64,000 nt of DNA from the NCBI GenBank assembly GCA_947623455.1, contig OX392534.1, positions 40,367,426 to 40,431,425 of the forward strand. Direction: 5' to 3'. A program made the position numbers and the translations under genes. Source of the DNA: Mimachlamys varia. Taxonomy: Eukaryota > Mollusca > Bivalvia > Pectinida > Pectinidae. The stretch's first letter is position 1. Every line of letters begins with the position of its first letter. Positions 1 through 28,584 of the stretch are shown piece by piece. The notes under the pieces were generated by a model. That model was not told the DNA's origin, made no database searches, and saw only the letters and a list, made by a program, of their open reading frames with translations.

Positions 1-1855
1 GATAGAACGGTTATACCCACACAAACACCTCAGTATTGAAGGTCAACTCGGTCACCTTGTGACTTTCAGACTGACCAAAAGTTTGATGTTGGATTACTGA
101 ACCTTGTTTTAACTTAACTTATTGACCCCTGGAGACAAATTTGAATTCTTACAATAAAAAGGATGGAATAGTTCATTATGACATTCCAGGGGTGATTGAG
201 TTAAACTTAACTCATTCATATAAATCCGGAAAAATCTTTCACAAAATCTATTTAATTCTTGCGCGATTGATAAGAAACTAGTGAATGCTTTCTCCTGCCT
301 TTCATCGCATGGTAACGATGGTAACCTCAGGGTAATGCTAGTGATACAATCACATGACATGTTATTCTAATTACATTATTTTGAAGGTATACTTTTTATT
401 TTGTTTGTTTGTTCGTTTACCAAGTTATTGCAAGCTTTAAGGACTAAAATGTTTTTAAATTGCATTTGCATGCCTAGCTATCCATGTTTTAAAAAATACT
501 GTGTTAATCTGGTTCATGCATGTTTGGTTATGGAAGTGAAAGACCAGTTTATATATGGGCACATGAAGAACTTGTATATCATTGAATGAACAACTTGTGT
601 ATTCGTGAATGAACAATTACAAGTTGTATACATGTATATGGGATTATAATACCTAGAGCTGCATGTTACATGTAGTATATAGCAGTTTATAACTTGATGC
701 TAAAACATTGTTTCCACAGACTCCGATTTTTTGGAAAAATTACAAAAAAAAAAAAAAAAAATTACAAAAAAAACATTTTCAAAAATCAGCACTTTTATAG
801 GACGATCGTTATTGATTTCACATTTGGTAGGATGTTCATGACATGAGTTTCAGCGTTTCTTTTTTTCATAAATACAATCAAACCTTGTTATCTTAAAGTA
901 GGATACTTTGAGATTTTGAGATTTTTTATTGCCTTTGGCACATTACCCAAAATTAAAACATTGTTTGCTCATTCACCCCAGAAGACAATTTGAGCCCTTC
1001 CGATTCAAAGCTTGGAAGAGTTTATTATGAAATTTCAGGAGTGAATGAGTTAAATAAAAGAAACATTAAAAAGCAGCGGGAAAATGTTGCTCTAGTCTTG
1101 GTTATCTGCCTTGGTGATTTCACATTTGGATACTATTTAATGAACTCAAATAATCTATAGGGAAACATGTTTGAAGCATCAGTTATAAACATAATTATCC
1201 ATTTGTCCTATATTACACCGGTAGCTATATATAATCTAATAGATTTCCCCCACAGTTCAGGTATTGCATGCGGTGATATTAGATTTGAAATATTGTAGGA
1301 TAGATTTTAGTTTATCTTCGGGTAAGAATCTCAAGAAATCTGTACAAATGTATAATTATCCTATATCAAAATGTTTGTACAAATTTTATCATTTTTGCAT
1401 CAACTATGTTTTATTTTACTGGTACTCAGTTGATGCTTAATGTCTAAAAAGATGTTTCTGTATCATATTAAACTCAAGAGGATGTTAAAAAAAGTAAAAA
1501 AAATATATAAAAAAAAAAAAAAAAAACTTAGTGGCAGTTGATTCTTTTTTCCTGACAGAAATGTTGTGTGTATTTAAAATGAAATTACTTTTTGTCAATG
1601 AAAATATATCTTATGTATTAAAGCCAATTAAATGGGCAAATAATAAAGCCAAACTTATCGAAATTAAGTGTTCTTTATTTGAGAATAATTTAAACAGAGT
1701 CTACTCTGTTTCTAAATACTGCATATACATGTACACATTGGAATGTCCCCTAACAATTGCCAGTAATGTTCTTCTAGAACTGTTCATACTCAACATCATG
1801 GCAAGGTTTTATTCTTTTCATTCTGACTGTGACCTGAATATTTTTTATCTTTCAG

Positions 1856-17878
<16,023 letters not shown>

Positions 17879-19690
17879 TGAAAAGCTCAAATTTTGAAAG
17901 AAAAAAAGGAACTTAAACCATAGGCTCTAGCAACATTTACAATATTAATGTAGATGGGATTGCAAACAAAGAGATCAAAGTGCATAAAGGTCACGAAATT
18001 TAATTTGCATAAGATGAAATATAATATATTTTGTCAGTCATTAGGTAAAATCTTATAAGTGTAATAACTGTATAATGTTACCTATATAGGTAGCATACCC
18101 TGTGTACTTGTGTGGGTGCGGCTTTGACATTCCAATCATATACACCCAACTGTTTTAAGTCATTTGCCATTCATCTGTTCTTCCATCAGTAGTTGTTTAA
18201 GTCTAGAAGCTGTAAAGAGGCTTTATGTAAGTGTTGTTTACTGCTTATCTTACTACTACTTTGTGTTAAGTCAACAGTGCTATTTGTATAATGTTTTAAG
18301 TTACATGGGTACATACTGTTCCTTGTCTATTATACAGTTTTCTGAATGACTTTCACAGATATTTCTGTTTATGGTTTAGCTTCAGTATTAATTTTTTTAT
18401 GTAGATTCTCAATATATTAACTGCCATTTTTGTGTTTTGACTTAGGTTCGTCTTTATTTTTTGTTCACATTAATATCTGAATGAATTGCTCTCAATTATT
18501 GAAAAGTACTGTAGACTTGTCAATTTTTTGTAATTGTAACTCAAGGAATGACCAATACAAGTATATGGTATAACACTGCCAATTTGGTTTATTGTGTATA
18601 TATTACAACACAAAAGACATATGGATTTTATTGCATTTCAAGGTTTTACAAGATATTCAAATGCAATACAATTAATAAATGTGTTGACATGTTGTGAACC
18701 ATATTCTTCACAAAAACTAATTCTTTAAAGATGTTGTTCAGTTTCATAAGAAATGATACATATAACATACTTTAATTCCTGACCGAAATGTTTCATATTT
18801 CAAAACAATTGAAACACTATGAGTTGTCTATTGAATAATATCATTTGTAAGACTTCGTACCAATAAACAAACACTACTGAGTATTCTCTCCCCCTCTTTG
18901 CCTTTATCTGTCAAACTATAAGCTACCACTGCACAGAGGGAGTACTGAAAAGGCACATAAATCTGGTAGAGAAGAGATTATAATAAGAGATGCTGCTTGT
19001 GCCTCGTTGCCTTCCATCACTACAGATATTATACTTATTCTTGGTAAAATGTGATATAAATATTACTTGTAGAATTTGTTGTATTTCATATTCTGAGATA
19101 AATGTATTGGCAAATTGTATTGCGTCAGTTAAACTCATTTTTAGTTCATTATATTTTCTGGTCAAAATTATGTGAAATACTGACTGTATCATTTTTGTTT
19201 ACCATATTTAGTCATGCATATTGTTTTTTTATTACTTTTTGATACTTCTTAATCTATAATGCAATATTTCACTCTGAGAAACATGATTATGTAAACCTTA
19301 TACAAATTTGAAATTTCATGAGAAATTATGTTGTCGGAAATATTGTGTTATATATTCCATACGTTATTAATTTGTATCATCAAAGTCAGACATTTTTGTA
19401 GGATAAGAAGGAAAAATATGGGACAGGGACCTTATAAAGCTTATAATGGGAAATGGTTGCAACATTATACAGAATATCTTGTCATAGTTGTTATTAAATA
19501 GAATTTATAACTGTGATAGTTTTTAATTAACTTATTTTCAAACAAACATATCTGTCCTATAATATTTACAGGTAAAATGTATACATGTAAAGCATAATCA
19601 TCTTTGATGTAAACAGAATTTGTGTCACAAATATCTAAATATTCAGAGGAGTATCAATATATGATACAAATTTGCAAAAAATTGTAACTG
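17879..19690 (+). other. Probable copine 3' UTR and downstream AT-rich sequence
   Basis: No coding sequence seen. AATAAA at 18674-18679 and 18862-18867 are possible poly(A) signals; cDNA would be needed to choose. Short reading frames here lack codon bias or recognisable motifs. Confidence 0.4.
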
Positions 19691-19708
19691 AACTTTGTGA
19701 CGGGTATT

Positions 19709-19876
19709 CTGCAGTTGTTATATTTGTGAAGATTTCTACTAATTTTACTTCTGCAGTTGTTATATTTGTGAAGATTTCTACTAATTTTACTTCTGCAGTT
19801 GTTATATTTGTGAAGATTTCTACTAATTTTACTTCTACAGTTGTTATATTTGTGAAGATTTCTACTAATTTTACTA
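19709..19876 (+). repeat. 42-bp tandem repeat, 4 copies
   Basis: Four nearly identical copies of CTGCAGTTGTTATATTTGTG, then AAGATTTCTACTAATTTTACTT. The unit is 14 codons long and so makes a repetitive open frame, but there is no other sign of coding. Confidence 0.85.
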
Positions 19877-20519
19877 TATTCCTCCTACATCGAGAACAAA
19901 AACGTAACGAAATTTGGATTTTTTGTGACCATAAGACTAAATCATTTTAATAATGTGATTATTGAATCCTCGTTAGAAATTGTAAAAGTATATCGTTCGT
20001 ATAAAGATCATATTGTATTATCCCAAATTAAACCCATCAGAAAAAATATTATTTTGTGTTTTCTTTCCTTAATTCCTGATAATCTTTTTACCTTTATTGG
20101 GTAAATATGAATATGAGATTGTACATTAAATCATTATAATTCTTTATCATATTACAAGGAATATCAATGATTACACTGTATTTATGTTGTAAGTTACATT
20201 TAGAAGTGTAATGCTGTTTATTAAAACTTTATTACGCATTGTAGTGAGGACTTCAGCACTTTGCAATATACTGTACCTATATTCTGAAGACCTGTTTGTG
20301 TCCATACTAGCTATTAGAGTTACATTTAAAAACATAACTTATCCCTGCCAGTTCTAAATATCATGATATCATTACAATGGGGAAGTCATAATCTGGACAA
20401 GGTTATGATTGATTCTAAGACTGACTATTGTCTCTTCCATTTAATATCTACCTCAAACGTATTGGTAGCCTTTTACACATTTTAATTAATTCTTATATTT
20501 GAACAAAATACTAAAAGAC

Positions 20520-20668
20520 TCTTTCATATGCGTGTATGTAGGATAGGGATATTCCACCCGAGGGGTCACAAAATGTGGTGAAACCCGAGGCTTACCGAGT
20601 GTTTTACCACATTTTGTGATCCCGAGGGTGGAATATACCTATCCTACATACACACATAATGAAAGAGT
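20520..20668. mobile_element. Palindromic (foldback) element, copy 1
   Basis: An almost complete 150-bp hairpin: CTCTTTCATATGCGTGTATG ... CACACATAATGAAAGAG, with inner arms GGATATTCCACCCGAGGGGT and CGAGGGTGGAATATACC. The same architecture occurs at 30564-30712 and 31053-31201. Adjacent sequence (CTCTCATATCAACTACCCGA) also recurs beside the other two copies, so the hairpin is part of a larger family. Confidence 0.8.
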
Positions 20669-20699
20669 TTTTTTTCTCTCATATCAACTACCCGAATAA

Positions 20700-23600
20700 G
20701 CTCAACAACCTCTTTCCAACATGGCGAGATATGGGAGAAATTTAAACAGATTTTCGTTTTTTTATCGGACATATTTTCAGTAAAATGGCAAAAAAACCGA
20801 ACTTGTGAAAAAAATGTTTCTGAAAAGTCAGTGCATTGTTTCAGATTTTATATAGAAATGGTTTAATATCTGATTGTTGTGTTTACATAGTATCCTGTTG
20901 ATGTTGAAAATCTCAAGGTTATTATATAATTACCAAATTCAATGTTTTAATTAACTCTTTCCTTGCAAGATTTCTTTCAGCATATAATGTATGTAAAGGT
21001 TTCTTACATGCTGCTTAAAATTTGTAATGGGTTTTGCAATATGGATGGTAAATGAATATTTGTGAAGACCAAAATGACCTTGACAATTTAACTAGCTTAG
21101 TAAGGAGAGAAGTGATGTAATGAATATATATAACATGTTTTTGTTTCACGATAAATGTTAACCCTGACCAGTTTTGACTCTACAGAAACTGTGAACAATT
21201 TTATTTATTCTTATCATTAAATATTAATTATTTTATTGGACTTACCTTGTATTTTTTTCTTCTGTCTGATTTCTATCCCACTATCATCAGATAATGGAGT
21301 TTTTGAATTACCTGTCGTCGATGGTCAGTTTGTCCTCAATTCTATCCATCCAACATCCTTAAGTGCTATTTCTTTGGAGGGGTCTTTGTCAAACTTCACT
21401 TGAACGTTTCACATAGTTCATAGGTGCGTAAATTTAAAAAAACAGCACAAGCTTCATAATCTTTGAATTCCTTGTGCGTACCATCTATAATAGTCCATGT
21501 TTGAGTAGGTGCCGGTGTAATGTGGAGACTACATAACTCAAGGTTGAAATAAGGAGCTCTCACATGGCACCCCATGTTCGAAGCAAACGTGGACAGTCGA
21601 CGGCAAGTAGATTATATATTCTCCACGGTTGAGAGTGGGAATGACTTTTTTTATACTTCCTCCCCTCGCTAAATACCTCCACCGACAAACGTGGTGATCG
21701 TATGCGCCACGCGAAATGCAGTGTAAACCTATTTTTATAAACATTTAAATGTGTTGTTTGGTTTGTTAAAGCTATTTCTCAGACTGGACGTTGCCACATA
21801 GCTACTAGCTTTACAGATTGAATGTTTTTAATTGAACCGAAAACAAAGGTGACTAACAGTTTATTTTTAGGTCATCTAGATCTGACCATAGGATTTAGAT
21901 TGTTCTGCATCGACAGACCTTCGTGCGTGAAGGTTTTCTTCTAAACACGAGGACTTGAGAGTAAATGAACAGATATAAAAAAAAGTTCCCAGACGAGTTG
22001 TGCAATTTGGCTAATTTTATAATGATTTACAGAGATATGGCCTTTTTTGTTTTATTACTGGTGAAAAAGACAATTCGAGTAAGTGCAAACAGATTTTAGC
22101 AGAATCTTGTTTGCAGCTGTATACCGAAAGTTCCACATTGAGTTGGATAATTAGGCGGATTTGATTATTACTGATAGAGTTATGGTCCTTTGCATGTATA
22201 CTACCACTGGAGCTTGTGCATGTAATTCGGTATGCTGTGAGCTATGTAAACAATTCTACGTAAGGACGCATCTGATCGAAAGTGGGTTATGGTCTTGGCA
22301 GTTTTTTGAAATTGAACCATTTTGAACACAGGCTTACCGAGTTGGGGTTCTGAGGATATATATGTCCTGTAATTTTACACATATTAATAAAGTATGACAT
22401 GTGCTTACACCTACTTGGGTAAAGAAGATAGTATTGGTTATGCATTTTTGTAGAGTTATGGTCCTTTTTTTAAAGTTCCTTTTCTTTTTGATCCAAATTC
22501 CTCACTTGTTTGCATATTTAAATGAATCTTTATTTGCATCATACTATAAACCTATTTGAAGGGATGAAGATGTGTTGCATATGTGCAGGGCTCCTTATAG
22601 GGGATTTTCTCACATATTGTAAGGGTTTTAAAATCTATTTCATAGTTATCGAAAATATGCAACACTTATTAATAAATAATTAAAACGATTGAAAACGATA
22701 TTGATTCTAAGAAGACCCCTGGAATCTGCCAAAGGTAACTGAATGAGACAAAAAGTTTTGTTCAATCCAAAAGAATCTCGACATCTAGAAACGTTAAAAT
22801 CGACTTTTAAGTCGGGCGGCTCTGCTTTCTATACCAGACAAGAATCATATACTCGTGTCTTCAGTTTTGCTGACATAGTCCAGGTATAAAGACATCGATT
22901 TGGTTTCACACCAGACATCTTGTCTCAAGTCTAGTGTCGGGGCCTTAGAAAACTCGGGTTATTGAAGAAAAAGATGTCTTGTAAATAGACATCCCTAATA
23001 ACACGCATTAATATCTGAAATAATTAACTGGTATTATATGACTTGTTCATACTATGGCTGAGTATAAAACGGACTATTGCCTTCCACTTACATGGTGCGA
23101 TGTAAATATTCAGCCGTCTTCAGTGATGTAGGGAACAAAGAAATATTCTCATCGTTTCCAGGAAAGGAGTTCCAGGATTTACGTACAAACTGAGATATAT
23201 CAAAACGGACAGACACTCGTTATGTAGCCCGAATTTGCTTTGGTCCACACACCAAACTTGGACATTTTGACCCACACTAGTCATCTGTCAAAATGTCTTA
23301 GTCTGGTGTCAACGCCTTATGAAAATCTAGTCAAGTATTATAATGAGTTTCTGATAAATATATATGGTGAAATAAGCTATCGTTGAGGCTTTTGATTAAT
23401 GATTATTGATGATGTGGATTATTTTTGACTTTTAAAGACAAACTAGAAATGTCTGTAAGACGTGAATGCCTCCTTCCCTATATGAAATTAATTCTTCATG
23501 CTTAATATGTATGAGAAGTTTGATGACAATCGGATCAGTAGTTATTTAAATAAGCTGGTTACATTACCATGGGACGGGACGGAACGAACATGGGTAACAC

Positions 23601-23820
23601 TATAAGCCCCCCCCCCATTTCATGGCGGGGGCATACAAATCAGAGAATACCAAAGCGTCAACAAAACCTTAATCCGAACTCAAAATCGAGTAAACTATAG
23701 GCATGTGCATGGAGACTCTCGTACATTTGAAGGTCGAATTTGCCAAGAAGGGGATTGATGTCATTAACAGCAGCATTATCTTAAACCTTAAGTCTGAAAG
23801 GCTGCTACATTTACTGTTTG
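20700..23820. other. Intergenic sequence, no gene seen
   Basis: AT-rich with a G-rich stretch near 23605-23635. A short open stretch on the - strand at about 21300-21410 (VQVKFDKDPSKE...) has no recognisable identity or convincing splice sites. Nothing else can be supported. Confidence 0.4.
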
Positions 23821-23844
23821 CAAAAGCACTAGGTATGTTTGATA

Positions 23845-24286
23845 ACCAAACAATCTTGTTCATTGATAACCAAGACAACCTTGCTCATTGGTAACCAAGA
23901 CAACCTTGCTCATTGGTAACCAAGACAACCTTGCTCATTAGTAACCAAGACAACCTTGCTCATTGATAACCATGACAAACTTAATCATTGATAAACAAGA
24001 CAACCTTGCTCATTTGTAACCAAGACAACCTTGCTCATTGATAACCATGACAAACTTGCTCATTGGTAACCAAGACAACCTTGCTCATTGATAACTAAGA
24101 CAACCTTGCTCATTAGTAACCAAGACAACCTTGCTCATTGATAACCATGACAAACTTAATCATTGATAAACAAGACAACCTTGCTCATTTGTAACCAAGA
24201 CAACCTTGCTCATTGATAACCATGACAAACTTGCTCATTGGTAACCAAGACAACCTTGCTCATTGATAACTAAGACAACCTTGCTT
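23845..24286 (+). repeat. 25-bp minisatellite, about 17 copies
   Basis: Unit GTAACCAAGACAACCTTGCT, then CATTG, with variants. A seven-unit block (marked by CATGACAAACTTAATCATTG) is present twice about 175 bp apart, so a higher-order duplication followed the first expansion. Confidence 0.88.
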
Positions 24287-24829
24287 ACTCTTTGATCCGT
24301 TAAGTATTGCAGTCTGTCCGGGTGCATGTTAATGAGGGAATGTACCGAAACTTTCTTATCCCTATAAGCAATTATTTATCATAAGTCTTAATCCAAACTT
24401 CTAATAGGTTATTTTCAGTACCGTTCATTCATCGAAACAGTCATATTGTGACATTGTATACTCGGGTGTGGATTAACAGAATGTGGATATAATTGGGAAA
24501 AAAAACAACCAAAACAAAAACAAAATGTAGAAAGATTTTCTTATTCAACTTAACACTTCCTGTAAATGTTTCGTGGGTCAGAATGTTTGACTTTTCTTTC
24601 AACCCTGTACACTACCATACCTCATACAAAGCTGAAAGAACGGCTTCGATCTCTCGTTATGAGAGCTTTCTTTTCCAAAAAAGGCGAATGACGATTCAAA
24701 TATATGAAAGTGAGCTATCTTGGAACATACTTTGTGAAAAGACAATAAACGCTAAGATGAAAGATACTAAAGAAGATATAGTACGCATGATTTAATTCCT
24801 TGTTGCCAATATCTTTTGTGTGTTTGGAG

Positions 24830-25065
24830 GAAAGATTTTCCAGCAGACTGTTGGCATTCCCATCGGAACAAACTGTGCCCCACTCTAAGCTGACGTGTTT
24901 TTGTTTTTTATACGAGGCTGAATTTATAAAAGGGCTAATCAGGACAGGTGACAAAAACCTAGCAAATATTTTAATTGTTTAGATCTTTTAGATATATCGA
25001 CGATGTACTTGTGTTGTCTATAATCAACAAGAAGTTTGCTAACTACGTCAATCGTATATACCCCC
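24830..25065 (+). pseudogene. Reverse-transcriptase fragment of a retroelement, broken
   Basis: Reading across frames gives RT-like pieces: QQTVGIPIGTNCAPL near 24841-24885, then a catalytic-type FRYIDDVL near 24984-25010, then NKKFANYVNRIYP to about 25062. Stops and shifts separate them, so the element is dead. The GIP(M/I)GTNCAPL ... FRYIDD spacing is typical of a retroelement RT common in invertebrate genomes; clade not assigned. The sequence is interrupted after 25062 by unrelated DNA. Confidence 0.6.
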
Positions 25066-25904
25066 TGGTGTTGATAGGGTACCCGGTACAATCTGGCAAT
25101 CGGGGTGACCTGCCCTGACCTTAACTGACTGAGGCAGTGACCCCAGATCTGATACCTGTCTGAGCAGATAGACGGTGGGTATCACACAGATACACAACAA
25201 ACAATACATCTGTTAAGCAAAATTACTAATTTTATTGACATCAATATGTGAGATTATTTTTGTACCGCTTATTTTAACAGTAAAATCCTTATCAGGGCGG
25301 ATTCGTACACAACCGAGAAAAAGAGTAGCCTTAAATCTATCAAATCGCTGTAACTGTCTGACTTCAAAAACATGAATAATTATTATTTGATCAATTCCAA
25401 ATTCTCATCCGTATTTAGCAACCCCCCTTACAAATTTCAGTATTTCCAACTTTGTTTACTTCGTCAATCAGATTCCTTGTTTTTCATTCAAACAAAATGG
25501 AATGAAATTGTGTTCAAAGTATGAATTTAGATCGATTAACGAAAATTCCATGCGATTAGACTGTCCATATTCATTTGTATTTGTTTTGTCCCAAAGGTTT
25601 TCTAAACCCCGCTAGTAATAAAGTAGTGACACGGTTTATGATTAACAGACAGAAATCTACTGGGCCTTGTCTTCTTGAATTTCAGACATCAAAGGGATTT
25701 AATACAATTACTTTTCGCTTCAGCAATAGTTTGGACAAGATTTCCCTTTTCTGAAAAAATCTCAGAAAGTGAGGGAGCTGTATAGAGCATTGTATTTCGT
25801 GTGTCATAAGCGAGCATCTGTGAAGGAACTATTGAATTGTTTGACAATAATAACGTTAACATATGAAGTATAAAACATAAAAGACAAGTATTAACGAGTA
25901 TGAA

Positions 25905-28370
25905 TGCTAACAGGGCATTCACACTCTAGACAGGTATGTAACGGGTAGGTATATATGCTAACAGGACATTTACACTCTAGAAAGGCATGTAACGGGTAGG
26001 TTTATGCTAACAGGGCATTCACACTCTTGACAGGTAAGTAACGGGTAGATATATATGCTAACAGGGCATTCACACTCTAGAAAGGCATGTAACGGGTAGA
26101 TATATATGCTACCAGAGCGTTCACACTCTAGACAGGTATGTAACGGGTAGGTATATATGCTAACAGGGCATTTACACTCTAGAAAGGCATGTAACGGGTA
26201 GGTATAAATGCTAACAGGGCATTCACACTCTAGACAGGTATGTAACGGGTAGGTATATATGCTAACAGGGCATTCACACTCTAGACAGGCATGTAACGGG
26301 TAGATATATATGCTACCAGAGCGTTCACACTCTAGACAGGTATGTAACGGGTAGATATATATATGCTAACAGGGCATTCACACTCTTGACAGGTATGTAA
26401 CGGGTAGGTATATATGCTAACAGGGTATTCACACTCTAGACAGGTATGTAACGGGTAGGTATATATGCTAAAAGGACATTCACACTCTAGACAGGTATGT
26501 AACGGGTAGGTATATATGCTAACAGGGCATTTACACTCTAGAAAGACATGTAACGGGTAGGTATAAATGCTAACAGGGCATTCACACTCTAGACAGGTAT
26601 GTAACGGGTAGGTATATATGCTAACAGGGCATTCACACTCTAGAAAGGCATGTAACGGGTAGATATATATGCTACCAGAGCGTTCACACTCTTGACAGGT
26701 ATGTAACGGGTAGGTATATATGCTAACAGGGTATTCACACTCTAGACAGGTATGTAACGGGTAGGTATATATGCTAAAAGGACATTCACACTCTAGACAG
26801 GTATGTAACGGGTAGGTATATATGCTAACAGGGCATTCACACTCTAGACAGGTATGTAACGGGTAGGTATATATGCTAACAGGGCATTCACACTCTAGAC
26901 AGGTATGTAACGGGTAGATATATATGCTAACAGGGCATTTACACTCTAGAAAGGCATGTAACGGGTAGGTATAAATGCTAACAGGGCATTCACACTCTAG
27001 ACAGGTATGTAACGGGTAGGTATATATGCTAACAGGGCATTCACACTCTAGAAAGGCATGTAACGGGTAGATATATATGCTACCAGAGCGTTCACACTCT
27101 AGACAGGTATGTAACGGGTAGATATATATATGCTAAAAGGACATTCACACTCTAGACAGGTATGTAACGGGTAGGTATATATGCTAACAGGGCATTCACA
27201 CTCTAGACAGGTATGTAACGGGTAGGTATATATGCTAACAGGGCATTCACACTCTAGACAGGCATGTAACGGGTAGGTATAAATGCTAACAGGGCATTCA
27301 CACTCTAGACAGGTATGTAACGGGTAGATATATATGCTAACAGGGCATTCACACTCTAGACAGGTATGTAACGGGTAGGTATATATGCTAACAGGGCATT
27401 CACACTCTAGACAGGTATGTAACGGGTACGTATATATGCTAACAGGGCATTCACACTCTAGACAGGTATGTAACGGGTAGATATATATGCTAACAGGGCA
27501 TTCACACTCTAGACAGGTATGTAACGTGTAGGTTTATATGCTAACAGGGCATTCACACTCTAGACAGGTATGTAACGGGTACGTATATATGCTAACAGGG
27601 CATTCACACTCTAGACAGGTATGTAACGGGTAGGTATATATGCTAACAGGGTATTCACACTCTTGACAGGTATGTAACGGGTAGGTATATATGCTAACAG
27701 GGCATTCACACTCTAGACAGGTATGTAACGGGTAGGTATATATGCTAAAAGGACATTCACACTCTAGACAGGTATGTAACGGGTAGATATATATATGCTA
27801 ACAGGGCATTTACACTCTAGACAGGTATGTAACGGGTAAGTATATATGCTAACAGGGCATTCCCACTCTAGACAGGTATGTAACGGGTAGGTATATATAT
27901 GCTAACAGGACATTCACACTCTAGACAGGTATGTAACGGGTAGGTATATATGCTAACAGGGCATTCACACTCTTGACAGGTATGTGACGGGTAGGTATTT
28001 ATGCTAACAGGGCATTCACACTCTAGACAGGTATGTAACGGGTAGGTATATATGCTAACAGGGCATTCACACTCTTGACAGGTATGTAACGGGTAGGTAT
28101 ATATGCTAACAGGGTATTCACACTCTAGACAGGTATGTAACGGGTAGGTATATATATGCTAACAGGGCATTCACACTCTAGACAGGTATGTAACGGGTAG
28201 GTATATATGCTAACAGGGCATTCACACTCTTGACAGGTATGTAACGGGTAGGTATATATGCTAACAGGGCATTCACACTCTAGACAGGTATGTAACGGGT
28301 AGGTATATATGCTAACAGGGCATTCACACTCTAGAAAGGCATGTAACGGGTAGGGTATAGTTATATATGA
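25905..28370 (+). repeat. 51-bp minisatellite with donor-like motif, about 48 copies
   Basis: Unit GGGCATTCACACTCTAGACA, then GGTATGTAACGGGTAGGTATATATGCTAACA. Every unit contains CAG|GTATGT, a near-consensus 5' splice site, and GCTAACAG, an acceptor-like string. Variants (TACCAGAGCGTTCAC; AAAGGCATG with GGTATAAATG) recur in the same order near 26180-26320, 26540-26690 and 26940-27090, indicating higher-order blocks. It ends about 150 bp before the TATA box of the next gene. Confidence 0.92.
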
Positions 28371-28522
28371 TTACAGGGCTTTCACACTAATACGATGGTT
28401 TGATGACCTCCAAAAGACAAGACAATGGATGATAGGTCATCTGTTATCTCGCTTTTTCACACCATATCACGTAAGTACACATAGCCTCTGTTCAGACAAG
28501 TTAAGCTACAGATAATATATGG

Positions 28523-28529
28523 TATAAAG
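28523..28529 (+). promoter_or_regulatory. TATA box of the SOD-like gene
   Basis: TATAAAG lies 56 bp before the ATG at 28585. A start about 25-30 bp downstream would leave a 5' UTR of about 30 nt. Position is consistent with a highly expressed secreted protein gene; inference only. Confidence 0.55.
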
Positions 28530-28584
28530 CCGGATGTTTTGTTCGCTATTACCCCATTTAACTGTTAACCGACAAACAGCAAAC

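Noticed and set aside
1..1855. Upstream C2-domain exons of copine
   Set aside because: I found no splice-flanked stretch resembling copine C2A/C2B; they probably lie before the window.
21300..21410. Short - strand stretch VQVKFDKDPSKE as an exon
   Set aside because: No clear acceptor or donor in phase and no neighbouring exons; left uncalled.
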